NCBI RefSeq assembly: GCF_947631165.1
Contig: NZ_CANRKH010000009.1
Coordinates: 1-64,000 of the forward strand
Direction: 5' to 3'
From: an uncultured Dysosmobacter sp.
GTDB lineage: Bacteria; Bacillota; Clostridia; Oscillospirales; Oscillospiraceae
DNA: 64,000 nucleotides
Positions 8,652 through 15,174 of this stretch are shown piece by piece. The stretch's first letter is position 1. The number at the start of each line of letters is the position of its first letter. A program made the translations under genes and the position numbers. The notes beneath the pieces were generated by a model. That model was not told the origin of the DNA and ran no database searches. It saw only the letters and a program-made list of their open reading frames with translations.

Positions 8652-9179
8652 ATGTCAATTAGTATTTACGATTATCGTGTTCATTTACAGGATGATCTTA
8701 AACTTAATAGAGAGTATTTGAAATCTCAGGGAAGTCAAAATGAAGCCCAGAAAGTATTTGATAGAGATTCATTAGAAGTTTCCCAATTATCGAAAAACAG
8801 GGAAATCTTAATGGATAAGATTAAGCATACAGTGGTGCAGTCGGCGGTATCACTCAGTGATATGAGAGCTGGAATATTAAAGGAAGTCAGGGAAGAAAAA
8901 GGACAGTATGGCTATTCGGATGTTGTAAATGCCTGTGGGCTGAGTTATGCAAGGTTGTATTCCGAAATTGAGCAGCGCCATGAAAATGAACGGTATTATA
9001 AGGCAGATGGAACGCCGCTGACAAAGGAAGAAGAAATTGAATGGTTGGATATGCAATATGAGCAGGAAGTAGAGTGGCAGAAGTCCTGTGCCAGAATAGT
9101 AGCCCAGGGGCAGGTCATTCAAGGGAATATTCCTGAAATGCTCAACCGATTAGGAAATTTACAGGAGAGGGTGAAATAA
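8652..9179 (+). CDS. Unknown 175-residue coiled-coil-like cytosolic protein
   Basis: The family is not recognised. The protein is strongly hydrophilic, rich in Glu, Lys and Gln, and predicted mostly helical. It has no signal peptide or membrane segment. A GGAG site precedes the ATG. Its stop overlaps the next ATG (TAATG), so it is co-translated with the 9179 protein. Membership of the LytTR-controlled operon is the only clue to function. Confidence 0.7.
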   Translation: MSISIYDYRVHLQDDLKLNREYLKSQGSQNEAQKVFDRDSLEVSQLSKNREILMDKIKHTVVQSAVSLSDMRAGILKEVREEKGQYGYSDVVNACGLSYARLYSEIEQRHENERYYKADGTPLTKEEEIEWLDMQYEQEVEWQKSCARIVAQGQVIQGNIPEMLNRLGNLQERVK

Positions 9180-9781
9180 TGCAGGTAAGTTCGTCCAATG
9201 GATTGCAAAACAGATATTTTTCGGGAACAGGCAGTATAGGCGGCATTCATCTGCCAGACTTCAATGACAAATATGTTTTCTCCAAAAAGAAAAGCGGCAT
9301 CAGCGATGAAGAATATCGGAAACAGATTGTGGAACAAGCATATAAGGATTTTGCAAAAGGGCAATTCCAAAATAAATCAGAAGGCTTCAACAGACTGATG
9401 AAAAGTTACACATCGGAAGTCTCCCCGGACAGAAAAGGGATCATCACTTCTGGTCTGAAAGCTGTTTCAAGAAACAGGCAGAATGTGTTAAAGCCGATAG
9501 ATTTTGTGGCAACTCTGCTGGAAGGGAAAGTGAAATATCAGAAACTGCCGTCAGGCAATAGTGAGTACATAGAGTTCTATGATAAGAATGGGGAGATGGT
9601 GGCAACTTATTCCAATAATGGATGGACGATGTTCACTACCAAGGCAGAGGCGGCGAGACAGACGGAAATGTGCATGATCTATAATGAGGCTTGGGGAAAT
9701 GCTAAGAGGGGGATTCCAATGGCAAGTGAAGAAATGATAAATGTAGAAAATATGCAGAGTAGCTTTGATGCCAAAGCATAG
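9179..9781 (+). CDS. Unknown protein with SPDRK module and FDAKA C-terminus
   Basis: A 200-residue soluble protein of unrecognised family. Residues about 55-85 contain KDFAKGQFQ-FNRLM-SEVSPDRKG, the module also found in the 7221 and 10960 proteins. The central part (VKYQKLPSGNSEYIEFYDKNG, then YSNNGWTMFTT) and the end (QSSFDAKA) align with the 10960 protein (VYDGNG, GVGWHEKE, QGGFDARA). The two are therefore paralogues in one operon. The start codon overlaps the preceding stop. Confidence 0.72.
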   Translation: MQVSSSNGLQNRYFSGTGSIGGIHLPDFNDKYVFSKKKSGISDEEYRKQIVEQAYKDFAKGQFQNKSEGFNRLMKSYTSEVSPDRKGIITSGLKAVSRNRQNVLKPIDFVATLLEGKVKYQKLPSGNSEYIEFYDKNGEMVATYSNNGWTMFTTKAEAARQTEMCMIYNEAWGNAKRGIPMASEEMINVENMQSSFDAKA

Positions 9782-9802
9782 CAGGAAAGAAATCCCACGG
9801 CT

Positions 9803-9877
9803 GCATATCCCCAATAAGCCGCAGAGGACGGACAGGGCAGGCATCTCCGGTTTCCGGCAGATTGAGGAATCGGGAAG
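9803..9877 (+). repeat. Intergenic direct repeat, copy A
   Basis: About 75 bases beginning GCATATCCCCAATAAGCC are repeated at 10165-10241 with roughly 85% identity. Each copy follows a gene of the unknown operon, so this may be a processing or termination element, or the trace of a duplication. Confidence 0.6.
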
Positions 9878-9901
9878 ATGAGGTGAAGGTCGGTATGGAT
9901 C

Positions 9902-9935
9902 TTACACCCTATTCCGTAGAGGGTGCAGGGGTGGC
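9902..9935 (+). repeat. Reduced copy of the CACCCT/AGGGTG element
   Basis: CACCCTATTCCG and AGGGTGCAGGGG match the ends of the 8509-8556 element, without the inner hairpin. The spacing to the next gene (9965) is short. Confidence 0.45.
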
Positions 9936-9964
9936 TTCATGTTTTTGAAAGAAAAGGTAGAATT

Positions 9965-10144
9965 ATGAAAAAAGGCAACAACAAAGATAAAGTGTCTTAT
10001 TATGTTGGCTGGGGTATAGCTTATGGAACATTTGTTGGAGGAATGTTTAGTATTTTGCTTCTTGAGCATTTGTTAGTTGTTCTTTTCATGGGAAGTGCTT
10101 TCGGTGCAGTGATTGGTGCGATTTTTGGAAAAATGAAAACATAG
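9965..10144 (+). CDS. Small two-helix membrane protein
   Basis: The 59-residue protein has a basic N-terminus (MKKGNNKDK) and two hydrophobic helices rich in Gly (YVGWGIAYGTFVGGMFSILLL and LLVVLFMGSAFGAVIGAIFG). It should sit in the cytoplasmic membrane. The family is not recognised. AAGG upstream supports ATG 9965 over 9923. Under Agr-like control, such peptides are sometimes toxins, immunity or signal-related proteins. Here that is only a possibility. Confidence 0.6.
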   Translation: MKKGNNKDKVSYYVGWGIAYGTFVGGMFSILLLEHLLVVLFMGSAFGAVIGAIFGKMKT

Positions 10145-10164
10145 TATGCAAAAGTTCAACAGTA

Positions 10165-10241
10165 GCATATCCCCAATAAGCCACAGAGGACGAACAGGGC
10201 AGACATCCCCCGGCTTTCTGGTAGATTGGGGAATCGGGGAG
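10165..10241 (+). repeat. Intergenic direct repeat, copy B
   Basis: This is the partner of the repeat at 9803-9877. Both begin GCATATCCCCAATAAGCC and share the following AGAGGACG-ACAGGGCAG block. The copy ends about 30 bases before the 10274 gene. Confidence 0.6.
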
Positions 10242-10273
10242 CAGGATTTATTTTTTGAATGGGAGATGTAGAT

Positions 10274-10924
10274 ATGGGAAAGGGCGCAGGCAGTGTATCC
10301 ATTATAGGCGGAGCAGATGGGCCTACAAGTATTTTTATTGTAGGAAAAGGCGGCAAGGTAAAGCTCACAATACGCATACAGAATTACTTCCGCGAATTGA
10401 AAAGGAACAGACTAAAAAAGCAGATTACTGCCAATCCCCATACACTGGAGGAAGTTGTGGAACTGCTGAAACGGGAATATGGTGCGGTGGAGGTTTCGCA
10501 GCAGTCTTTTAATTATCAGGAACAGAGAAAGTGCTTAAAGGCATCTCTTGTAATGCGCAACCGCCCGGATTTACTTGGTGAACTGATGGATTTGAAGCCA
10601 CCCGAAGGAGAAAATGTGGAAGCCTTAAAAACATTTTTGGGGCAGATTCAGGAACGGGAGAAGATAGCAGCGGAAATTGCAGATGACATCTTCCCATTAG
10701 ATTTCCACATATATGAGATTAAATTGACAGAGAAAGACCGTATGCAGATAGGAGTGGAGACTGTCTGGCAGGTGCTTGACGGTTCATTCAGCGGGGATAA
10801 GAAAACCATGAAACAGTTAAGGAAACTGTATAAAAAGATATATTTGTATTACGGTGTTACTGCCGAAGATATAAAAAATGAAACGGAAAGGTACAAATCA
10901 CTTTTAGGAGTGTTGTGTTCATAG
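10274..10924 (+). CDS. Unknown protein with N-terminal GGADGPTSIF motif
   Basis: ATG 10274 has GGAG eight bases upstream, while ATG 10259 has no site, so I choose 10274 (216 residues). The protein opens with MGKGAGSVSIIGGADGPTSIF. GGADGPT(S/T)IF is a hallmark of the membrane beta subunit of sodium-pumping decarboxylases (OadB/GcdB). Here it is followed only by a soluble helical domain of about 180 residues, so this is not a decarboxylase. A near-identical motif occurs near the C-terminus of the minus-strand protein at 1256-2257. It lies between two SPDR-module genes of the LytTR-controlled operon. Function unknown. Confidence 0.75.
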   Translation: MGKGAGSVSIIGGADGPTSIFIVGKGGKVKLTIRIQNYFRELKRNRLKKQITANPHTLEEVVELLKREYGAVEVSQQSFNYQEQRKCLKASLVMRNRPDLLGELMDLKPPEGENVEALKTFLGQIQEREKIAAEIADDIFPLDFHIYEIKLTEKDRMQIGVETVWQVLDGSFSGDKKTMKQLRKLYKKIYLYYGVTAEDIKNETERYKSLLGVLCS

Positions 10925-10959
10925 ATGTCCGGTTTCCAACCGGATAGGAGGAGACTTAA

Positions 10960-11496
10960 ATGGATATTACAGGAATAGCAAAAAGCCATCAGGCAGGCAT
11001 CCGAAAGTCAGGAAAGACATCATCCAAGAAGGAATGGAAGCTGTCTGATTCCCTCCGGGAGAAGATAACGGAATACGCCAGGGAGGATGCGGCGCAGAAT
11101 GTCTATATGGGGAATAAGTTCCTTGCCCTGCGGAAAAGCGAGGTTGCCAAAGTTGCGCCGGACAGGTCTGCGCTGATGGGGAAACTCAATCAGGAAATGG
11201 CGGATATGAAAGAAATAAAGGAGGCTGATAGGCGGTGGCTGTGCATCCTGTTTGGCGAGCCGTATGAAGCCAAGTTCCAGTCAGAAGGTACGGGTTCCGC
11301 CATCCATGTGTATGACGGGAACGGTGACGAGATACTGACCTATACTGCGGGCGTAGGCTGGCATGAGAAGGAATCAAAAGCGGAGACGGAAGTACATGGG
11401 GCTTTGAAGGCTGCCTACTATGATGCGTACCATGCGGCAAGGCAGGAGATAAATTCCGGGATGGAAGTGCAGGGCGGATTTGATGCGAGGGCATGA
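10960..11496 (+). CDS. Unknown protein, paralogue of the 9179 gene product
   Basis: A 178-residue soluble protein preceded by AGGAGGAG. It contains AREDAAQNVYMGNKFLAL and AKVAPDRSAL, the third copy of the (S/A)PDR module in the operon. It also has VYDGNG, GVGWHEKE and a terminal GGFDARA that parallel the 9179 protein. It is probably the last full-size gene of the LytTR-controlled set. No family name is recognised. Confidence 0.72.
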   Translation: MDITGIAKSHQAGIRKSGKTSSKKEWKLSDSLREKITEYAREDAAQNVYMGNKFLALRKSEVAKVAPDRSALMGKLNQEMADMKEIKEADRRWLCILFGEPYEAKFQSEGTGSAIHVYDGNGDEILTYTAGVGWHEKESKAETEVHGALKAAYYDAYHAARQEINSGMEVQGGFDARA

Positions 11497-11523
11497 GAAG
11501 AATACATAAAGCACAAACGATAA

Positions 11524-11562
11524 AAGGGAACTGGCAGGAACATTTCATGTCTGGTTCCCTTG
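11524..11562. terminator. Hairpin after the unknown operon
   Basis: AAGGGAAC pairs with GTTCCCTT, with an added CAG/CTG pair inside. There is no long T-run, so termination is uncertain. Confidence 0.35.
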
Positions 11563-11592
11563 TTACATATCAGTGCGGGGAGGCGGTTGTCA

Positions 11593-11697
11593 GTGGAAAG
11601 GACCAGATGCCCGAACCCTAAATGCGGGCGGCACATCCTTGACATTGAACAGATGCCGTCGGGCGAGACGGTGCCTGGGTTCCCGCAATACATTTAA
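11593..11697 (+). CDS. Possible 34-residue zinc-knuckle-like small protein
   Basis: A GTG start nine bases after GGGGAGG opens a frame reading MERTRCPNPKCGRHILDIE and ending FPQYI. A CPNPKC pair resembles one half of a zinc finger in Com-like phage proteins, but the second Cys pair is missing. It may be a truncated copy of a longer gene. Support is the ribosome binding site and the plausible composition only. Confidence 0.4.
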   Translation: MERTRCPNPKCGRHILDIEQMPSGETVPGFPQYI

Positions 11698-11728
11698 AAA
11701 CGGTAAAAAGAATGCGATACATATTGGA

Positions 11729-11776
11729 GGGCGTGCTGCGTTTCACAATAGATGTGGATTGCAGTACGCCCTTTTT
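11729..11776 (+). terminator. Rho-independent terminator
   Basis: GGGCGT-G-CTGC pairs with GCAG-T-ACGCCC across a 21-base loop and is followed by a T-run. Confidence 0.6.
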
Positions 11777-11817
11777 GTCTTTAGAAGGAGAAAATACAGC
11801 TTATTTTTAAGAAAATG

Positions 11818-11836
11818 CCGCCTGCAGGGCAGGCGG
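11818..11836. repeat. Perfect short hairpin
   Basis: CCGCCTGC pairs with GCAGGCGG around a three-base loop. It is one of about seven hairpins in the non-coding stretch 11500-12337. Confidence 0.45.
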
Positions 11837-11870
11837 TGCGGAACCACTAAGGAGGAGGCCGACGATGTGG

Positions 11871-11918
11871 ACACCCGATAAAAGCAGCCGGGAGGGCTGC
11901 TCTTTGCCGGGTGTTTTC
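11871..11918 (+). terminator. Nested hairpin followed by TTTT
   Basis: ACACCCG pairs with CGGGTGT and encloses AGCAGCC pairing with GGGCTGCT. A short T-run follows. The structure looks like a terminator. Confidence 0.5.
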
Positions 11919-11963
11919 TGTTGTTCGAGAAAAGGACAGGCCATACCGCGGGAGGTTTTGGAG

Positions 11964-12003
11964 GGCTTCCCGGCGGGCGGCACCGGCAGGCTCCGGGGAA
12001 GCC
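11964..12003. repeat. GC-rich hairpin
   Basis: GGCTTCCCGG pairs with CCGGGGAAGCC (one bulge) around a 19-base loop. No convincing gene is present in 11700-12337. Confidence 0.4.
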
Positions 12004-12108
12004 GGAACAAAATGTTATCCCCAGGAAAGGGTGATAGCATGGGCATGTCACGGGCAGGGAACCGGCTCCCAATACTCACGGCCAGACATCATATTTTTTC
12101 TGTACATA

Positions 12109-12141
12109 CCGCAGCCTCAAGGGGGACTGCGGAATTTTTTT
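12109..12141 (+). terminator. Rho-independent terminator
   Basis: CCGCAG pairs with CTGCGG, followed by AATTTTTTT. Confidence 0.6.
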
Positions 12142-12204
12142 ATTCGACACATTCCTATCTGTTTCCCAATGAGAATACAAAAAAGTACATAGTTTTTATT
12201 ATGG

Positions 12205-12237
12205 GCGCACCGGACACTCTGCCGGTACGCTTTTTTT
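12205..12237 (+). terminator. Rho-independent terminator
   Basis: GCG-C-ACCGG pairs with CCGGT-A-CGC and runs into seven T residues. It closes the hairpin-rich zone before the phage genes. Confidence 0.6.
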
Positions 12238-12289
12238 GCGCCCTGAGATGTGGTCATAAGCCACCTTTCAGGGGCCGTGCGCCGCCATT

Positions 12290-12326
12290 CCAGTCTTGAA
12301 ACTGTTTAACCAAATTTCAAGACTGG
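12290..12326. promoter_or_regulatory. 12-bp perfect inverted repeat overlapping the ribosome binding site of the sigma-like gene
   Basis: CCAGTCTTGAAA (12290-12301) pairs perfectly with TTTCAAGACTGG (12315-12326) across 13 bases. The GGAGGG ribosome binding site (12325-12330) starts inside the right arm, and ATG follows at 12338. It could be a protein operator or an RNA hairpin that hides the site. Confidence 0.55.
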
Positions 12327-12337
12327 AGGGAATCTGA

Positions 12338-12724
12338 ATGAAAATAAAATATGAATTTGCGGATGGCACAGTGTCGGAAGTCGAGGTGGAGGAATCCATC
12401 GGTGCCGTCATCATTGAGGACAGGCGGCTGGAGGACAACCTTTCCCGCAAGGAGCGGTATCACTGCTATTCGCTGGATGCGGCACAGTTCGAGGGTGCGG
12501 AATATGCCACTAAAGAAACACCGGAAACGCAGATGGAGCAGGAGTTGGATACGGAGCGTATTGCCTATGTATTGGACGGGCTGTCGGAAGTACAGCGGCG
12601 GAGACTTCTGATGCTTGCAGACGGGAAATCCATGCGTGAGATTGCGCGGGAGGAAAAGGTACAGCATCGGGCGGTCGTGAAGTCAATCAAGGCCGCAAAG
12701 AAAATTTTCAAGAAAAATTTTTAA
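12338..12724 (+). CDS. Sigma-70 region 4-like phage regulator
   Basis: The protein has 128 residues. The C-terminal half (VLDGLSEVQRRRLLMLADGK, SMREIAREEKVQHRAVVKSI) is a helix-turn-helix like sigma region 4, while region 2 is absent. The N-terminal 70 residues are acidic and unrecognised. Such proteins act as element-specific transcription factors. A direct sequence element (GTATCC-N16-CTCCGTAT) begins seven bases after its stop and recurs twice before the recombinase module, which may be its target. A 12-bp inverted repeat covers its own ribosome binding site. Confidence 0.75.
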   Translation: MKIKYEFADGTVSEVEVEESIGAVIIEDRRLEDNLSRKERYHCYSLDAAQFEGAEYATKETPETQMEQELDTERIAYVLDGLSEVQRRRLLMLADGKSMREIAREEKVQHRAVVKSIKAAKKIFKKNF

Positions 12725-12730
12725 ATGTGG

Positions 12731-12760
12731 GTATCCAAAAGGGCGTCCAAATCTCCGTAT
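12731..12760 (+). promoter_or_regulatory. GTATCC-N16-CTCCGTAT element, copy 1
   Basis: GTATCC and CTCCGTAT are 16 bases apart, the spacing usual for alternative-sigma promoters. The same pattern is at 52679-52708 and, with a weaker left half, 52788-52817. It lies directly before the replication operon. Confidence 0.4.
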
Positions 12761-12807
12761 AGTGAAAGGCGCGAAAAATCAGCCTTTCGGAAATGGAGGT
12801 CATGGAC

Positions 12808-13026
12808 ATGGAACACATGTTAAGGATCAGTGTTTCAAAGGAGCCGGCATCTGGCGGGATCGTGAGCTGCCGCCATATCTCTGTGAGGGAGCGTCTCGTG
12901 CGCTTCCTCCTTGGGGAGAAGCGGAGGCTGGCCATCATCGTTCCGGGCGATTCCGTCCGGGAGCTGGCAGTGAGCGAAGTTATGGAAGGAGGAAACGTAC
13001 ATGGGAAAAGTGAAGTTACTGCTTGA
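12808..13026 (+). CDS. Small phage protein of unknown function
   Basis: Several in-frame ATGs are present. ATG 12808 is chosen because GGAGG lies eight bases upstream. The 72-residue product has a mixed alpha/beta composition (LRISVSKEPASGGIVSCRHISVRERLVRFLLG) and no membrane segment. The first half lacks charge bias and the middle is basic. Its end overlaps the next gene by 26 bases. The family is not recognised. The position at the head of the replication operon suggests an early phage gene. Confidence 0.6.
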   Translation: MEHMLRISVSKEPASGGIVSCRHISVRERLVRFLLGEKRRLAIIVPGDSVRELAVSEVMEGGNVHGKSEVTA

Positions 13027-13378
13027 CGTCATCGGGGATTTACGCTCCCTTGCCGACAGCCTGCAGGCCGTTGCGGATGCGGTGGAAAACAATGATGCGG
13101 CGGCAGAGCTGACGGCCACAAAGGAGCCGGAGAAAGCGGGAAAGAACGGGAAGGCGGCTGCAAAGAACACGGCGAAGAAAGATACGAAGGCGGCAAAGCA
13201 GGAGCCGGAAGAGAAGCCGCTGACGCTGGAGGAAGTCCGTGCGGTGCTGGCGGAGAAGTCCCGCTCCGGACACACGGAGGAAGTGAGGGAGCTGCTTGCA
13301 AAGCACGGCGCGGATAAGCTGTCGGAGATCGACCCGGCGGAGTATGCGGCGCTCCTTGCGGAAGCGGAGGTGCTGTGA
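13001..13378 (+). CDS. Ala/Lys-rich small phage protein, unknown function
   Basis: The 125-residue protein has a helical N-terminus, an Ala-, Lys- and Glu-rich low-complexity linker (AAAKNTAKKDTKAAKQEPE), and a small C-terminal helical domain (EEVRAVLAEKSRSGHTEEVRE, then LLAKHGADKLSEI). The C-terminal part resembles the short SAP/rRNA-biogenesis-like domains seen in phage genes located before DUF2800. Its stop overlaps the start of the DUF2800 gene (GTGATG). Confidence 0.7.
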   Translation: MGKVKLLLDVIGDLRSLADSLQAVADAVENNDAAAELTATKEPEKAGKNGKAAAKNTAKKDTKAAKQEPEEKPLTLEEVRAVLAEKSRSGHTEEVRELLAKHGADKLSEIDPAEYAALLAEAEVL

Positions 13379-14499
13379 TGGGGAGACACGCTTTACTGTC
13401 CGCATCCTCCAGCCACCGGTGGCTTGCCTGCCCGCCGTCTGCAAGGCTCTGTGAGAATTATAAGGATACGGGCAGCGAATATGCGCAGCAGGGCACCGAT
13501 GCCCACAGCCTGTGCGAACACAAGCTGAAGCTGTCCCTGGGGATGGAGACCACAGACCCGACCGCAGGGCTTTCCTTTTACGATGATGAGATGGAGGAAT
13601 GCGCCTGCGGCTATGCAGAGTATGTCCTTTCGCTTGTGGAGGAGGCAAAGAAAACCTGCAAGGACCCGGTGGTGCTGATTGAGCAGCGGCTGGACTTTTC
13701 CCGGTATGTGGAGGAGGGATTCGGCACCGGTGACTGCGTGATCATTGCAGACGGGACGCTGTATATCATCGATTACAAGCACGGCAAGGGCGTGGAGGTT
13801 TCCGCCGAGGGGAACCCCCAGATGATGCTGTATGCCCTGGGTGCGCTGGAGCTGTTTGACGGCATTTATGATATTGACACCGTCCGCATGGCGATCTACC
13901 AGCCGCGCCGGGAAAATGTCAGCGTGTATGCCATGGCGAAGGATGACCTGCTCCAGTGGGCGGAGGGCGAGCTTTCGGAAAAGGCAAAGCTGGCCTATGC
14001 CGGGGAGGGTGAGTTCTGTGCGGGGGAACACTGCAAATTCTGCAAGGCGAAGGCGGTCTGCAGGAAGCGGGCAGAGTACAACCTAGAACTTGCAAAATAT
14101 GACTTTGAGATGCCCGCCACGCTGGAGGATGACGAGATCGCGGCAATCCTCGTGAAAGCGGATGAACTGGCGGCATGGGCAGCGGATGTGAAGGAGTTTG
14201 CATTGCAGCAGGCGCTCTCCGGCGTGAAGTATGACGGATTTAAAGTCGTGGCCGGAAGATCCAACCGGAAGTACACCGATGAACAGGCTGTGGCGGATAC
14301 TGTGAAGAAGGCGGGCTTCGACCCGTATGAGCCGAAGCTCCTGGGCATCACGGCCATGGAGAAGCTGCTGGGCAAGAAGAAATTTGCGGAGGTTTTAAAG
14401 GGCCTTGTGGAGAAGCCGCAGGGCAAGCCCGCATTAGTCCCGGAGAGCGACAAGCGGCCGGAGATGAACACGGCGCAGGAAGATTTCAAGGAAGAATAG
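13375..14499 (+). CDS. DUF2800 protein, Cas4/RecB-like phage nuclease
   Basis: The 374-residue protein starts with the DUF2800 hallmark (SASSSHRWLACPPSARLCE, then EYAQQGTDAHSLCE). It has nuclease-like VLIEQRLDFSRYV, GTGDCVIIADGTLYIIDYKHGKG and QMMLYALGA segments, as in PD-(D/E)XK enzymes, and a C-terminal cluster CAGEHCKFCKAKAVC that may bind an iron-sulfur cluster as in Cas4/AddB. Genes of this family sit beside DUF2815 and a family A polymerase in Firmicutes phages. A role in recombination or end processing during replication is likely. Confidence 0.88.
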   Translation: MMGRHALLSASSSHRWLACPPSARLCENYKDTGSEYAQQGTDAHSLCEHKLKLSLGMETTDPTAGLSFYDDEMEECACGYAEYVLSLVEEAKKTCKDPVVLIEQRLDFSRYVEEGFGTGDCVIIADGTLYIIDYKHGKGVEVSAEGNPQMMLYALGALELFDGIYDIDTVRMAIYQPRRENVSVYAMAKDDLLQWAEGELSEKAKLAYAGEGEFCAGEHCKFCKAKAVCRKRAEYNLELAKYDFEMPATLEDDEIAAILVKADELAAWAADVKEFALQQALSGVKYDGFKVVAGRSNRKYTDEQAVADTVKKAGFDPYEPKLLGITAMEKLLGKKKFAEVLKGLVEKPQGKPALVPESDKRPEMNTAQEDFKEE

Positions 14500-14515
14500 T
14501 CAGGAGGAAAATCAT

Positions 14516-15082
14516 ATGTCAAACAATGTCAATAACCCAACGAAAGTGATCACCGGGCCAAATACCCGGTGGAGCTACTGCAACGCATGGGAAGCGAAGG
14601 CAATTAATGGCGGCACGCCGAAGTTCTCCGTGTCGCTCATCATCCCGAAGTCGGACAAAAAGACCATTGCCAAGATTGAGGAGGCGATCAAGGCGGCGTA
14701 CCGTGAGGGCGAGGCAAAGCTGAAGGGGAACGGCAGGAGCGTCCCGGCGCTTTCCGTACTGAAGACCCCGCTGCGTGACGGGGATGTGGAGCGCCCGGAT
14801 GATGAGGCTTATGCGGATTCTTATTTCGTCAATGCCAACAGCTCCACGGCACCGGGAATCGTGGATGCAGACCGCCAGCCAATTTTAGACCATTCCGAGG
14901 TATACAGCGGCGTGTACGGCAGGGCGAGCATCAATTTCTATGCCTTCAATTCCAACGGGAATAAGGGTATCGCCTGCGGGCTGAACAATTTACAGAAAAT
15001 CCGTGACGGGGAGCCTTTGGGCGGGCGTTCCCGTGCGGAGGATGATTTTGCAGATGAGGACGAGGAGGATTTCCTGTCATAA
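14516..15082 (+). CDS. DUF2815 protein, phage single-strand DNA-binding type
   Basis: The 188-residue protein opens NNVNNPTKVITGPNTRWSY, typical of DUF2815. It continues with a beta-rich domain (KFSVSLIIPKSD) and ends in a very acidic tail (EDDFADEDEEDFL), the mark of single-strand DNA-binding proteins that recruit partners through the tail. It lies between the DUF2800 nuclease and the DNA polymerase. The likely role is to coat single-stranded DNA during phage replication or recombination. Confidence 0.86.
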   Translation: MSNNVNNPTKVITGPNTRWSYCNAWEAKAINGGTPKFSVSLIIPKSDKKTIAKIEEAIKAAYREGEAKLKGNGRSVPALSVLKTPLRDGDVERPDDEAYADSYFVNANSSTAPGIVDADRQPILDHSEVYSGVYGRASINFYAFNSNGNKGIACGLNNLQKIRDGEPLGGRSRAEDDFADEDEEDFLS

Positions 15083-15174
15083 CCAGATAAGCAATAGCAC
15101 AGCCGCCGGGTGGCGGGGAATGGGCGTCTGCCTTTTCCCTGCCGCCCTTAAGGCGGTGAAAGGAGCTGGTGGAA

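Noticed and set aside
9803-10241. The paired intergenic repeats were considered as part of a CRISPR array.
   Set aside because: Only two copies occur about 360 bases apart with a gene between them, and there are no cas genes.
10274-10924. Annotation as sodium-translocating decarboxylase beta subunit because of GGADGPTSIF.
   Set aside because: The true protein is a membrane protein of about 400 residues. Here no membrane helix is present.
11573-12299. Two plus-strand frames of 102 and 144 codons between the cargo and phage genes.
   Set aside because: They run through several hairpins and terminators, with composition unlike real proteins (Arg-, Gly-rich) and no known domain. A 34-codon frame at 11593 fits better.
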